Origin: an uncultured Bacilli bacterium
GTDB taxonomy: Bacteria > Bacillota_I > Bacilli_A > RF39 > UBA660
DNA length: 17,112 bases
Assembly (NCBI GenBank): GCA_947627405.1
Contig: CANQVY010000010.1
Span: 1 to 17,112 of the forward strand
Reading direction: 5' to 3'
Shown: positions 8,980 to 17,021 of the stretch, in pieces
Layout of the letters: each line of letters starts with the position of its first letter
Numbering within the stretch: position 1 is the first letter of the stretch
Notes under the pieces: generated by a model
What the model saw: only the letters and a program-made list of their open reading frames with translations
The model's database searches: none
What the model was told of the DNA's origin: nothing
Made by a program: the position numbers and the translations under genes

Positions 8980-10982
8980 AAAAATTAACGTTATATAATT
9001 TTCGTCCTTTTAAAGGTGAGCATGAACTTTTATTTTCCACTGACAAAGAAAAAAATGTAACATTAGTAATGGCTGAAAATGGAGCCGGTAAAACAACTCT
9101 CGCCCAGGCTTTTCAATGGGTATTATATGGAAGAACAGAAGGATTTAAAAATAAATCTGTATTAAATAGTTTAATAGAAAAAGAAATGATTTCTGGAACT
9201 GTAGAAAATGTAAAGGTTGAACTAGAACTTGAACATAATGGTGTAGAATATGTAATAGTTAGAAATCAAACTTATAAGAAAGATATTAATGGGATAACTA
9301 AGCAAGATCCAAGTACATTAGATGTAATTAATAAACAATCTGATGGTCAAACTAACTTTAATAGTCCATTAAAAAACGTTTCTTTAGTTTCAAGCATATT
9401 ACCAGAATCTTTATCAAAATATTTTTTCTTTGATGGTGAACGAATTGAAAAAATGGCTGGGGAAGTAAATGAAGGAAAAAGTGATGAATTTAAAACTGCT
9501 GTTCAAAATTTACTTGGACTAACTGCTCTTATGAAGGCTATTGAACACTTGAATCCTAATTCTAAGGATAGTGTAATTGGAAGATACAATTCTCAAATCG
9601 ACGAATATGGTGATCAACAAACAAGAGAATTGCGAGATAGAATTTATAAAGCAAATGAAGATTTAGAAAATAACCAAAAAAGAATTGAAGATTTAGAATC
9701 CCAACTTAAATACTATAATGCGGAAATTGAAAAAGCAAAAGTTGAACTTTCTTCTTATGCTGAATCAGAAAAAGCTCAAAAACAATTGAATCAATTAAAT
9801 ATGGAATTACAAAGAGAAAAAGAACATAAAGCAAATACAATTGCAACGTTAATGAGTAATTTTTCCAAAGAAACTTATAACTATTTTTCGAGAAAATTAA
9901 TTAAAGATGCTTTAGAAATACTAAAAGAAACTGATCATATTGATAAAGGAATTCCCGATGTAAGAGCTGAAACTATTAAATTTTTGATGGATCGGAAAAA
10001 ATGTTTATGTGGGGCAGATTTATCCGATCCAACGTCTGATTCAGTCCAACATCTTATGGATTTATTAAAATATATTCCGCCACAATCTTTAGGAACATCT
10101 ATAAGTCAATTTGTAGACAGATCAAATGGAAATATTAGAAGTAGTAGTAATTATTATGAAAATGTTAAATCCCAATTAAGTACAATTAGAGGATGTAGTT
10201 TAAAGATAGAAGAAAAAGAAAATGAAATAGGAGATATTGATAAAAATATCCTTAATATTTCTAATGAAAAAATTACAAATTTAAAATCAAGACAGATGGA
10301 TTATGAAAAAACTGTAAAGGATTTTGAACAACAACTAATAAATTTAAAAGCCGAAAATCTTCAAAAAGAACAAGAAAGAGGAAAATATGAAGCTGATATT
10401 AATAGATTACAAATGAAAGTACAACGAAATCAAAATATAGAAATACAACGACAATATGCCAAAGCAGCTTATGATGTTTTAAGGAAAACTTATGATTATA
10501 AAGAAAATCAAACTAGAGAAAGTTTAGAAAAAGAAATTAATGAATTATTCAAACAAATATATGCTGGTGGTATGACTATTAGTATTGATAATAAATATAG
10601 AATTACGACTTATGTTAATGAACTTGGTGATGATAATACTAACTTAGATGCAAATACAGCCAAAAGTTATTCAATTATTTTTGCTTTTATAGTTGGTGTA
10701 ATAAGTCTTGCTAAAAGTAAAGTAAATAATGAAAATGATATCACTGATGAATATCCACTTGTAATGGATGCCCCATTATCTTCATTTGATCAACGAAGAA
10801 TTAAAAATATTTGTGAAGTAATTCCTTCTATTGCAAGGCAAGTAATAATTTTTATCAAAGATGCGGATGGAAATATTGCTAAAAGAGAAATGAAAGATAA
10901 AATAGGTGTTGAATATGAAGTCGCATTAAAGGATAGAGAAATACCATTAGATAGTACAATAACAAAGGTTGGTGAGTTTTAA
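8970..10982 (+). CDS. DndD-like SMC/Rad50-type AAA ATPase (AAA_23), candidate restriction subunit
   Basis: This 670-residue protein begins LLKKLTLYNFRPFKGEHEL, the usual opening of RecF/Rad50/DndD ATPases. Walker A is ENGAGKTT (Lys about 41), followed by AFQWVLYGRTEG. FFFDGERIE (Asp about 155) is a phrase characteristic of DndD-type proteins. Two long coiled-coil arms (about residues 195-290 and 395-500) flank a hook region with CLCGADL (Cys about 345 and 347), a shortened relative of the Rad50 CxxC zinc hook. Walker B is PLVMDAPLSSFDQ (Asp about 600). The expected LSGGQ-type signature is not clear: the equivalent stretch reads DANTAKSYSII. Such ATPases bind DNA and control a partner nuclease. 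Automatic annotation may call it DndD, but the modification ATPase role here belongs to sspC, and its place after the helicase suggests a restriction subunit such as a member of SspFGH. The next gene overlaps it by one base (TAATG). Confidence 0.85.
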   Translation: MLLKKLTLYNFRPFKGEHELLFSTDKEKNVTLVMAENGAGKTTLAQAFQWVLYGRTEGFKNKSVLNSLIEKEMISGTVENVKVELELEHNGVEYVIVRNQTYKKDINGITKQDPSTLDVINKQSDGQTNFNSPLKNVSLVSSILPESLSKYFFFDGERIEKMAGEVNEGKSDEFKTAVQNLLGLTALMKAIEHLNPNSKDSVIGRYNSQIDEYGDQQTRELRDRIYKANEDLENNQKRIEDLESQLKYYNAEIEKAKVELSSYAESEKAQKQLNQLNMELQREKEHKANTIATLMSNFSKETYNYFSRKLIKDALEILKETDHIDKGIPDVRAETIKFLMDRKKCLCGADLSDPTSDSVQHLMDLLKYIPPQSLGTSISQFVDRSNGNIRSSSNYYENVKSQLSTIRGCSLKIEEKENEIGDIDKNILNISNEKITNLKSRQMDYEKTVKDFEQQLINLKAENLQKEQERGKYEADINRLQMKVQRNQNIEIQRQYAKAAYDVLRKTYDYKENQTRESLEKEINELFKQIYAGGMTISIDNKYRITTYVNELGDDNTNLDANTAKSYSIIFAFIVGVISLAKSKVNNENDITDEYPLVMDAPLSSFDQRRIKNICEVIPSIARQVIIFIKDADGNIAKREMKDKIGVEYEVALKDREIPLDSTITKVGEF

Positions 10983-11521
10983 TGTTTAATACGGATTATA
11001 CATTTAAAGGTAAACACGCTAATATAGTTACACAATTAACGACAGAAATAGATAGCGAAACAAAATTTAAATTGTTTAGTAGAAACATTGATGTTTTAAT
11101 TATTGCTCCAATTGTAGGATTACTTTATGGAGTAACAGATACAAGAGATGATAGTGGACAAGTTGTAGTTGAAAATGTTAAAAAAATAAATTATCAACAA
11201 ATGTCGGGGGAATCATATATACTAAATTATAATTATACCTTAGTTATGCTTCTACATGATAAAAATAAGGTTAGTGTTGAAGAAAGATTAAATAGAGCTT
11301 TTAAATATGCAAAAGGAACTCCTGAAAGAGAAGAATGTGATAAAGTGTTTGAAAGTTATGTATTAGGAGGAATTAATAAATTGAAAGAGAAATTGTTAGA
11401 TGGTGCAACACAAATTGATGATTATATAAACAATATTTTTAATTTCATTACAGAATATGATGAGAGATATAATCAGGATATTAGTGAAAAAGATATTATT
11501 GATATGTGTACAAATAATTGA
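10982..11521 (+). CDS. Conserved-looking small protein of unknown function, last gene of the Ssp restriction module
   Basis: This 179-residue protein is unfamiliar to me by sequence. The start codon shares one base with the stop of the SMC-like gene (TAATG), and GGTGAG lies at 10971-10976, so translation is coupled. The N terminus (YTFKGKHANIVTQL) leads into a short hydrophobic strand-helix IDVLIIAPIVGLLYG near residues 37-51. That stretch is too short and polar-flanked to be a convincing membrane segment. The C-terminal half is helical with charged residues. No nuclease, methylase or zinc motif is visible. By position it is probably an accessory or third subunit of the helicase/SMC effector complex, in the manner of the small member of SspFGH; this is inference. 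It ends with TGA, which supports the standard code. Confidence 0.75.
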   Translation: MFNTDYTFKGKHANIVTQLTTEIDSETKFKLFSRNIDVLIIAPIVGLLYGVTDTRDDSGQVVVENVKKINYQQMSGESYILNYNYTLVMLLHDKNKVSVEERLNRAFKYAKGTPEREECDKVFESYVLGGINKLKEKLLDGATQIDDYINNIFNFITEYDERYNQDISEKDIIDMCTNN

Positions 11522-11562
11522 TAAAAACTTGCTAATATCATAAATAAGATAGGAGATGTTAT

Positions 11563-14500
11563 ATGATAGTTAGGGGATTAAAACAAAGGGGACAAAGTGT
11601 AGAAATAAATGATGATTTTTCTTTCTTTCTTAAACCACCAATGGTATATATTGAAAATCAAGGTAATAATATAATTACCATATTAAATCTTAAAAGAAAA
11701 GTATCTAATTATAAAGAAGGTAGTTTTTTAATATCCGAGGATGAAGAAACAAATGGAAATTTTTCACTTAGAGAAGCTAAAGATTCTTCTCGTGAATTGG
11801 TTGAAAAAATAGATTTTGCTGAGTTGTTAAAGAAACTTTCTTCAGAAAGCCAAAATATAGGAGTTAATATAAGTATTAATGGAAATACTAGAAAAATAAA
11901 TGGTCGCAATAATGGTAAATTTAGAAGAACATATAAAGTATGTATAGATGAGCCTAATTTAAAAGTTGGATATTATACCATTGGAGTTTTGGGATTGACT
12001 GTTTATGCTCTAATAATAATTACTACTCATAAAATTTATACAGGGCAAATCAAATTTTCTTCTGATGATTATAGAGAAAATGAAAAATTAGTTGATTCTG
12101 TGCTTTCTTCAATTAAGCCTTTAAACATAGAAAAAGAACAAATTGATGTAATGGAGTTAAAAGATTTACAAGAATTAACATATTCAAATAAAAAATATAA
12201 TTGTGGTTCATTTGAAATAAACAAAGCTAATGAACTTTCTTATGCATCTAAAGATAGCTTAACTGATGAATTTGAAATGATTGCCACTTCCAAAGAGTTT
12301 ACTAAAAGTCCCTTAAAATATAGTAATGCTCCTGTAGGAATATGTATAAGAAAGCCATTAGTTCAAGAAGAAATTGCTTTAACTTGGAAATTGCCTAAAG
12401 AGGAAGTTAAAAAAACTCTTTTAACAAATTACAAGAAAATGTTAGTCGATACTTATAAAGTATATAATGACGAACCATTAATATATAAAATTGATAAAGA
12501 CTATGCTATTTTATACGCTTTAACTAATTCTTCACAGCCTAATGAATCATATTGGACATCTTATAGTTTTGCTATATTTCAAAACAATTTGTTTTACACT
12601 GGTATGATGTATTTTAATTGTAATAAACCAGCAAATGGAAAGGTAGAAGAGATTGTAAAAACATTTTTATCAAATATTTCCATTGATTCTAAAAAAGCCA
12701 ATGAATATTCTACTAAAATTAAGAAAGAACAATTAGGAGATTTTGCTAATGATGATGGAAAAATAGACGCTGTAAAAGCTTCTAATATGTTCTTTGATGA
12801 CATTATATTTAATAATCCTAATGAAATTAAATATAATGGAAATAGACATTATATTACAGGACTACAAATGAATGCCGAAGTAATTGATCAATATCCATTA
12901 GTAAAATCTAATAGTGCAATCTTTGTGAAAGAAATATATAATCTTATCGGATTCCTTGAAGATAATGAAAATCTTAGAATATTGCCAAATGAATATCATA
13001 AAAATTTTAAGAATATAACTAATAATGAATCAATTACGGGAATGATATATTTATTGTTAGCAGCATGGCACATGATTAAAATTATTGAAGAAAAACCTAA
13101 TAATTATAAAGTTATGATAGATGAAAATTTAATTCATGGCTTACCTAATGGATATTCTAAAATAATGGAATATATAAAAACTTTAAGAATGTATAATAGT
13201 AGAACCGAAGATTTTAAAGCTTCATTAATAGCTGTAAAAAATTTTGATGGTCCAACTGGTATTATAAGTAATAGTGTAAAAAATGCTGATAAATTTGAAG
13301 CAATTAAAGAAATGAAATCTAAAGATATCAAAATTGTTTCTAATCAATTATCAACTAAAACAGATAATAAAAAAATTGAAGATATAGATGTTAGAATTTT
13401 AAAATATTTAAATCATGAAATTCCATTGATATATGATGCATTACAAAAAAAAGCTAAACAAATAGAAAATAATAGAGCAAAATTAATTAAACATAAATCT
13501 GTATTAAAGGTTTGTGAAGATCTTATGGAATTAAAAGATGAATTATTAAATGTTAGTCTTTCTTGTCGTTCGGTTGGGGACAATGGCTCTATTTCCTTTG
13601 AAATGACTTTAGAACAGTTGAAAGTTGATGGCCCAATTTTAAGACCATGGGCAGAATATGTTGTAAATTATGATTTCAATGAAAATGAAAAAGCAACGGA
13701 ATTTATAGATAATTTAATTAGTCTATATAAAAATAAAACTTTAGAAGATATTAGGGATGATTTGATTGATTTAATTAATAATTATAAAAATAATGACTAT
13801 AAGATGACATTAACTAAAGAAAAACTTTTATTAACAAGTAAAATATATGATTATGATAAAGAAGCTCCCCATTTTAAAGAAGATGATTTTTATCAAAAAA
13901 ATGCCCAAAAAAAGAATATAAATAGTGGAAAACCAAATAATGATTTAAAATTAAATACAGCTAAAAAAAATAATTTCATAGATTCATTATCATTAAATTT
14001 AGACCAAGAACAAAGCAAATGGGAAAATGAAATAAATGATATTAAAAAATTAAAAGAAGAAAAGATTTCTGAATATACTACTAAAATTAATAAAACTTTA
14101 GAAAAAGAAACTAAAGATTTAAAAGAAAAATCTAAACAAAAAATAAAAAAATTAAAATCTATGATAAATAATTTAACTGAAACTTATGAAAACAATAAAA
14201 AAAGATTAGAAAGACTTTCAAATATAAGTACCGTTTTCGGAATATTAGAATTTTGTTGCCTTGGTATATTTGGATTCTTTTTAGGAATATTTGTAGGTAT
14301 CATTGCATTTGTAATAATTAATTGTAGTATTTTAGGCAATATATCATCTAAATTATCTGCTGAACAAGTAGATTTAGAAAAACAAATTAAGGATGCTAAA
14401 ACAGAGTTAGATTCACTTACAAAAAAAGTGGAAATTAATAATAAAAAACGAGAAGCTGAAGCAAAAATTTCTAAATATTCATCCGATATTGAAAATAAAG

Positions 14501-15042
14501 TATTATCTCCACTTTCACCAAAGGATACAATATCGAAATTAAAATATATTTTTGCATCAACAAAAACATCTAAATTAACTAAAACGGAGTTAGAAAATAA
14601 TGAAACTAAGATTGAAATAATTGATGTTTTAACAAAACTTGGAAAACCAGTAACCATCTCTATTTTAATGACGTGTGATGAAAAACTTTCTAAGCTGTCT
14701 AATCAAAGGTTAAGTGCCTTATTGAGACAATTGGTTGATGAAAAAAAAGTTGTTAAAGTTGTCAATGAAAGTAAAGCTTATTTTTCAGTAGCTGATGCTG
14801 ATGCAGTTAAAAATGAGATTGTAATTGATGCAATAATTGATACTGATTTTTCTAAGGATTGTAAAGCCGTAGCTAAAGTGATAAATGATATTGATAATTC
14901 AATAGAAATTAAAGAATTATTGCAAAATAGTAAATTGAAAAATATGACTTCTATGAGAGTATGTCAAGTATTAATGTATTTTAAGCAATCAAAAAAGATA
15001 TTTATGAAAAATAATAATGGAAAAATATTTATTGACAAATAA
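11563..15042 (+). CDS. Large multidomain protein of unknown function: duplicated N-terminal domain, coiled coil with hydrophobic hairpin, tandem C-terminal winged helices
   Basis: This 1159-residue protein does not match a named family that I know. Residues about 15-190 and 205-370 look like two copies of one alpha/beta domain: each ends in an aromatic-rich strand, then YTGQIKF (Tyr 159) or YTGMMYF (Tyr 345), then a helix closing in VLSSIKPL or FLSNISID. The pattern recalls DcrB/PsbP-like folds. The middle is helical. From about residue 815 a lysine/glutamate-rich coiled coil is broken by about 40 strongly hydrophobic residues (891-930), enough for a two-pass membrane hairpin, and then resumes. 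The last 145 residues hold two similar winged-helix-like units (about 1015-1075 and 1095-1158), each with a recognition-helix-like segment followed by a basic hairpin. AGGAG at 11551-11555 supports the start. It lies 41 nt after the Ssp cassette with no terminator between, so read-through is likely. No enzyme motif is visible. Confidence 0.8.
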   Translation: MIVRGLKQRGQSVEINDDFSFFLKPPMVYIENQGNNIITILNLKRKVSNYKEGSFLISEDEETNGNFSLREAKDSSRELVEKIDFAELLKKLSSESQNIGVNISINGNTRKINGRNNGKFRRTYKVCIDEPNLKVGYYTIGVLGLTVYALIIITTHKIYTGQIKFSSDDYRENEKLVDSVLSSIKPLNIEKEQIDVMELKDLQELTYSNKKYNCGSFEINKANELSYASKDSLTDEFEMIATSKEFTKSPLKYSNAPVGICIRKPLVQEEIALTWKLPKEEVKKTLLTNYKKMLVDTYKVYNDEPLIYKIDKDYAILYALTNSSQPNESYWTSYSFAIFQNNLFYTGMMYFNCNKPANGKVEEIVKTFLSNISIDSKKANEYSTKIKKEQLGDFANDDGKIDAVKASNMFFDDIIFNNPNEIKYNGNRHYITGLQMNAEVIDQYPLVKSNSAIFVKEIYNLIGFLEDNENLRILPNEYHKNFKNITNNESITGMIYLLLAAWHMIKIIEEKPNNYKVMIDENLIHGLPNGYSKIMEYIKTLRMYNSRTEDFKASLIAVKNFDGPTGIISNSVKNADKFEAIKEMKSKDIKIVSNQLSTKTDNKKIEDIDVRILKYLNHEIPLIYDALQKKAKQIENNRAKLIKHKSVLKVCEDLMELKDELLNVSLSCRSVGDNGSISFEMTLEQLKVDGPILRPWAEYVVNYDFNENEKATEFIDNLISLYKNKTLEDIRDDLIDLINNYKNNDYKMTLTKEKLLLTSKIYDYDKEAPHFKEDDFYQKNAQKKNINSGKPNNDLKLNTAKKNNFIDSLSLNLDQEQSKWENEINDIKKLKEEKISEYTTKINKTLEKETKDLKEKSKQKIKKLKSMINNLTETYENNKKRLERLSNISTVFGILEFCCLGIFGFFLGIFVGIIAFVIINCSILGNISSKLSAEQVDLEKQIKDAKTELDSLTKKVEINNKKREAEAKISKYSSDIENKVLSPLSPKDTISKLKYIFASTKTSKLTKTELENNETKIEIIDVLTKLGKPVTISILMTCDEKLSKLSNQRLSALLRQLVDEKKVVKVVNESKAYFSVADADAVKNEIVIDAIIDTDFSKDCKAVAKVINDIDNSIEIKELLQNSKLKNMTSMRVCQVLMYFKQSKKIFMKNNNGKIFIDK

Positions 15043-15060
15043 AAATTATTGTATTCTAAT
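15032..15060 (+). promoter_or_regulatory. Sigma-70-type promoter for the DUF4116/Sel1 gene
   Basis: A perfect -35 box TTGACA (15032-15037) is followed after 17 nt by a -10 box TCTAAT (15055-15060, five of six matches to TATAAT). The -35 overlaps the last codons of the 1159-residue gene. Transcription would start near 15067, leaving a leader of about 46 nt before the ATG at 15113. In AT-rich DNA -10 matches are cheap, but the exact -35 with ideal spacing is not. Confidence 0.65.
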
Positions 15061-15112
15061 TTAATTGTTTTTTAATAAATTTAAAAAAATCTAAGAAAGG
15101 AATAAAAAAATT

Positions 15113-16897
15113 ATGGATAATGAATTAAAAAAAATAGAAAAATATATTAAAGAAAATGACCCACTTAAAATGGCATTTTACTATGATAATGGAGATTTAG
15201 TTTTCGTCACAAAAACGGAAGAAGAATTGCTAGAATTATCTAAGGAACATTTTAAATATTGGGATAATATTGATGATGGAGATAATTCTAAATTAGAAAA
15301 AGATTATAGCGCATTATTTAAAAAACTGGGATTAGATTTTGAAATAGAACCTATAGAAACATTTTATGATATAGTTTTTCAAGAAATTTATAGTGGTAAC
15401 GATGATGTCTATAGTATGACAGCTGAACAACAACAAGAACTTTACGAAAAAATCAAAAACTATGAAAAACAAATAAAAAAAGATCCTAGTGACAAAAAAT
15501 TAATATTAGAAGCAATTAAGACTTGTGCATATGTTTTATATTTTATTAGTGATGATTTGAAAAATGATAAAGAGTTTGTTAAAGAAATAGTAAAAACTTC
15601 ACCTATGGGGTTAATCTTTTTAGATCCTAAATTTCAAAATGATAAAGAAATAGCACTTGAAGCTGTCAAAGTAGATGGTAATGCCCTTGGTATTTTAAAT
15701 GAAGTTTTGAAAAACGATAAAGACGTAGTTATTACAGCCTTAAAAAATTCCGAAACAGCATTTCAATTTGTAAGTAATGAACTAAAAAAAGATAAAAAAT
15801 TTATTGAAGAAATTGAAAAAGAAGGATTAGATATTACTAAAATGGAAAAACAATTACAAGTTGGAATGGATTTTTTTAATATGATGTTTAACAATTTAAC
15901 GCTTGAAGAAAAAATTAATTTAGCCGAAGATGGAGATATGGAAATGGCATCTGTTTTGGCCGAAGCATATATACATGGTAATGATGAAGTAGAACCAGAT
16001 TTAAAAAAAGCATTTTATTGGTATGAAAAACTTGCGGAAAATGGTAATTCAATTTCTCAATACAATTTAGGATTATTTTATCTAAAAGGTAATGTAGTAA
16101 AAAGAGATTTTGAAAAAGCATATTACTGGATGAAGAAAGCCAGTGAAAATGGAGATCAAGATGCTTTGAAGAATTTAGAAAAATATGAAAAATTAGCTAA
16201 AAATGTTGAAAAATTAGAGCATGAGGATGCTGAAATACAATCATTACTTGCTGGTATGTTAATGGAATTAGGAGTTACATTTGGTGATGGAGATTATGAA
16301 GAATGCCTTGATTTAGCTAAAAAATCAGCAGAACAAGGAAACTGTGATGCAATGTGGACGCTGGGTTTAGCATATGAACATGGAAGAGGTGTTAAAGTAG
16401 ATTTAAAAAAAGCATTTGAATATTATGAAAAAGGAGCTAATTTAAATCATGCTCCTAGTCAAAACAACTTAGCGCTATTTTATTTCAAGGGGAATATTGT
16501 AAAACAAGATTTTGAAAAAGCATTTGAATTGATAAAAAAATCAGCAGAAAATGGATATGGTGTAGCTTTTTACAATCTTGCTAGATGTTATGAATTTGGA
16601 AATGGAACAGAAATTGATTTTTTAAAAGCTATTGAATGGTATAAAAAAAGTTTTGAACTTAATAAAAATGATTTTGAAATAGCAAGAACCATCGCAAAAT
16701 GTTATATGAATTTGTTTGATGAAGATAATTCTAAAATAAATGATATCGTATATTGGTTCGATGTTTCTGCAAAACTTAGTGGCGATCTAAGTGAATTTGA
16801 ATTGTTTAGTAAGATGAAAGATAATCTTGAAAAAGGCTTGCCAAATAAAAAAACAACATTTAATGAGTGTTTTAGTTATACTTTAGAACATCTATAA
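15113..16897 (+). CDS. DUF4116 and Sel1-repeat (TPR-like) protein
   Basis: This 594-residue, probably cytoplasmic protein has no signal peptide or membrane segment. The N-terminal 120 residues are acidic and unassigned. Residues about 127-232 contain four DUF4116 units of about 25 residues, each restarting with a phrase like NDKEFVKEIVK or NDKEIALEAVK. Residues about 273-550 are Sel1 repeats, recognised by LKKAFYWYEKLAENGN, YNLGLFYLKGN and LGLAYEHGRGVKVDLKKA. Sel1 and DUF4116 repeats form helical solenoids for protein-protein binding, so this is a scaffold or regulator without visible enzymatic residues. A pair of Sel1 units is duplicated within the array (see findings). It has its own promoter and a downstream terminator, so it need not belong to the phosphorothioation system. 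The start is supported by GAAAGGA at 15095-15101. Confidence 0.88.
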   Translation: MDNELKKIEKYIKENDPLKMAFYYDNGDLVFVTKTEEELLELSKEHFKYWDNIDDGDNSKLEKDYSALFKKLGLDFEIEPIETFYDIVFQEIYSGNDDVYSMTAEQQQELYEKIKNYEKQIKKDPSDKKLILEAIKTCAYVLYFISDDLKNDKEFVKEIVKTSPMGLIFLDPKFQNDKEIALEAVKVDGNALGILNEVLKNDKDVVITALKNSETAFQFVSNELKKDKKFIEEIEKEGLDITKMEKQLQVGMDFFNMMFNNLTLEEKINLAEDGDMEMASVLAEAYIHGNDEVEPDLKKAFYWYEKLAENGNSISQYNLGLFYLKGNVVKRDFEKAYYWMKKASENGDQDALKNLEKYEKLAKNVEKLEHEDAEIQSLLAGMLMELGVTFGDGDYEECLDLAKKSAEQGNCDAMWTLGLAYEHGRGVKVDLKKAFEYYEKGANLNHAPSQNNLALFYFKGNIVKQDFEKAFELIKKSAENGYGVAFYNLARCYEFGNGTEIDFLKAIEWYKKSFELNKNDFEIARTIAKCYMNLFDEDNSKINDIVYWFDVSAKLSGDLSEFELFSKMKDNLEKGLPNKKTTFNECFSYTLEHL

Positions 16898-16985
16898 AAT
16901 TTGATTAAAGTAAAAGCAATGTTTTTTGGTGTTAAAGGAAAGGGTATATTAAAATAAGAAAGATAAAATTTATTATAATTAAAGA

Positions 16986-17021
16986 ACTCAGAAACTTTAA
17001 AATTTCTGAGTCATTTTATTT
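16986..17021 (+). terminator. Rho-independent terminator after the Sel1 gene
   Basis: A perfect 9-bp inverted repeat, ACTCAGAAA (16986-16994) and TTTCTGAGT (17003-17011), encloses an 8-nt loop and is followed by a T-rich run (CATTTTATTTT). It lies 88 nt after the Sel1-protein stop. The stem is modest in GC but fits this AT-rich genome. The remaining bases to 17112 show no gene or further structure that I can support. Confidence 0.75.

Noticed and set aside
8970..10982. Calling the SMC-like ATPase DndD of a double-strand Dnd modification system
   Set aside because: No DndB or DndE-like gene is recognisable, the modification ATPase slot is filled by the SspC-like protein, and the gene sits in the restriction half after the helicase.
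11518..11562. A separate promoter before the 1159-residue gene
   Set aside because: TTGATA at 11518 has no good -10 at proper spacing (TATCAT at 11536 is only 12 nt away), so in such AT-rich DNA this is not convincing; read-through is simpler.
14184..14657. A 157-codon open frame on the minus strand
   Set aside because: It lies wholly inside the coding sequence of the 1159-residue protein, has no ribosome binding site of note and its composition reads as the reverse of a lysine-rich coiled coil; other minus-strand frames are rejected for the same reason.
16919..16957. A 12-residue open frame after the Sel1 gene
   Set aside because: It is too short, has no ribosome binding site and no context, and chance frames of this size are frequent.
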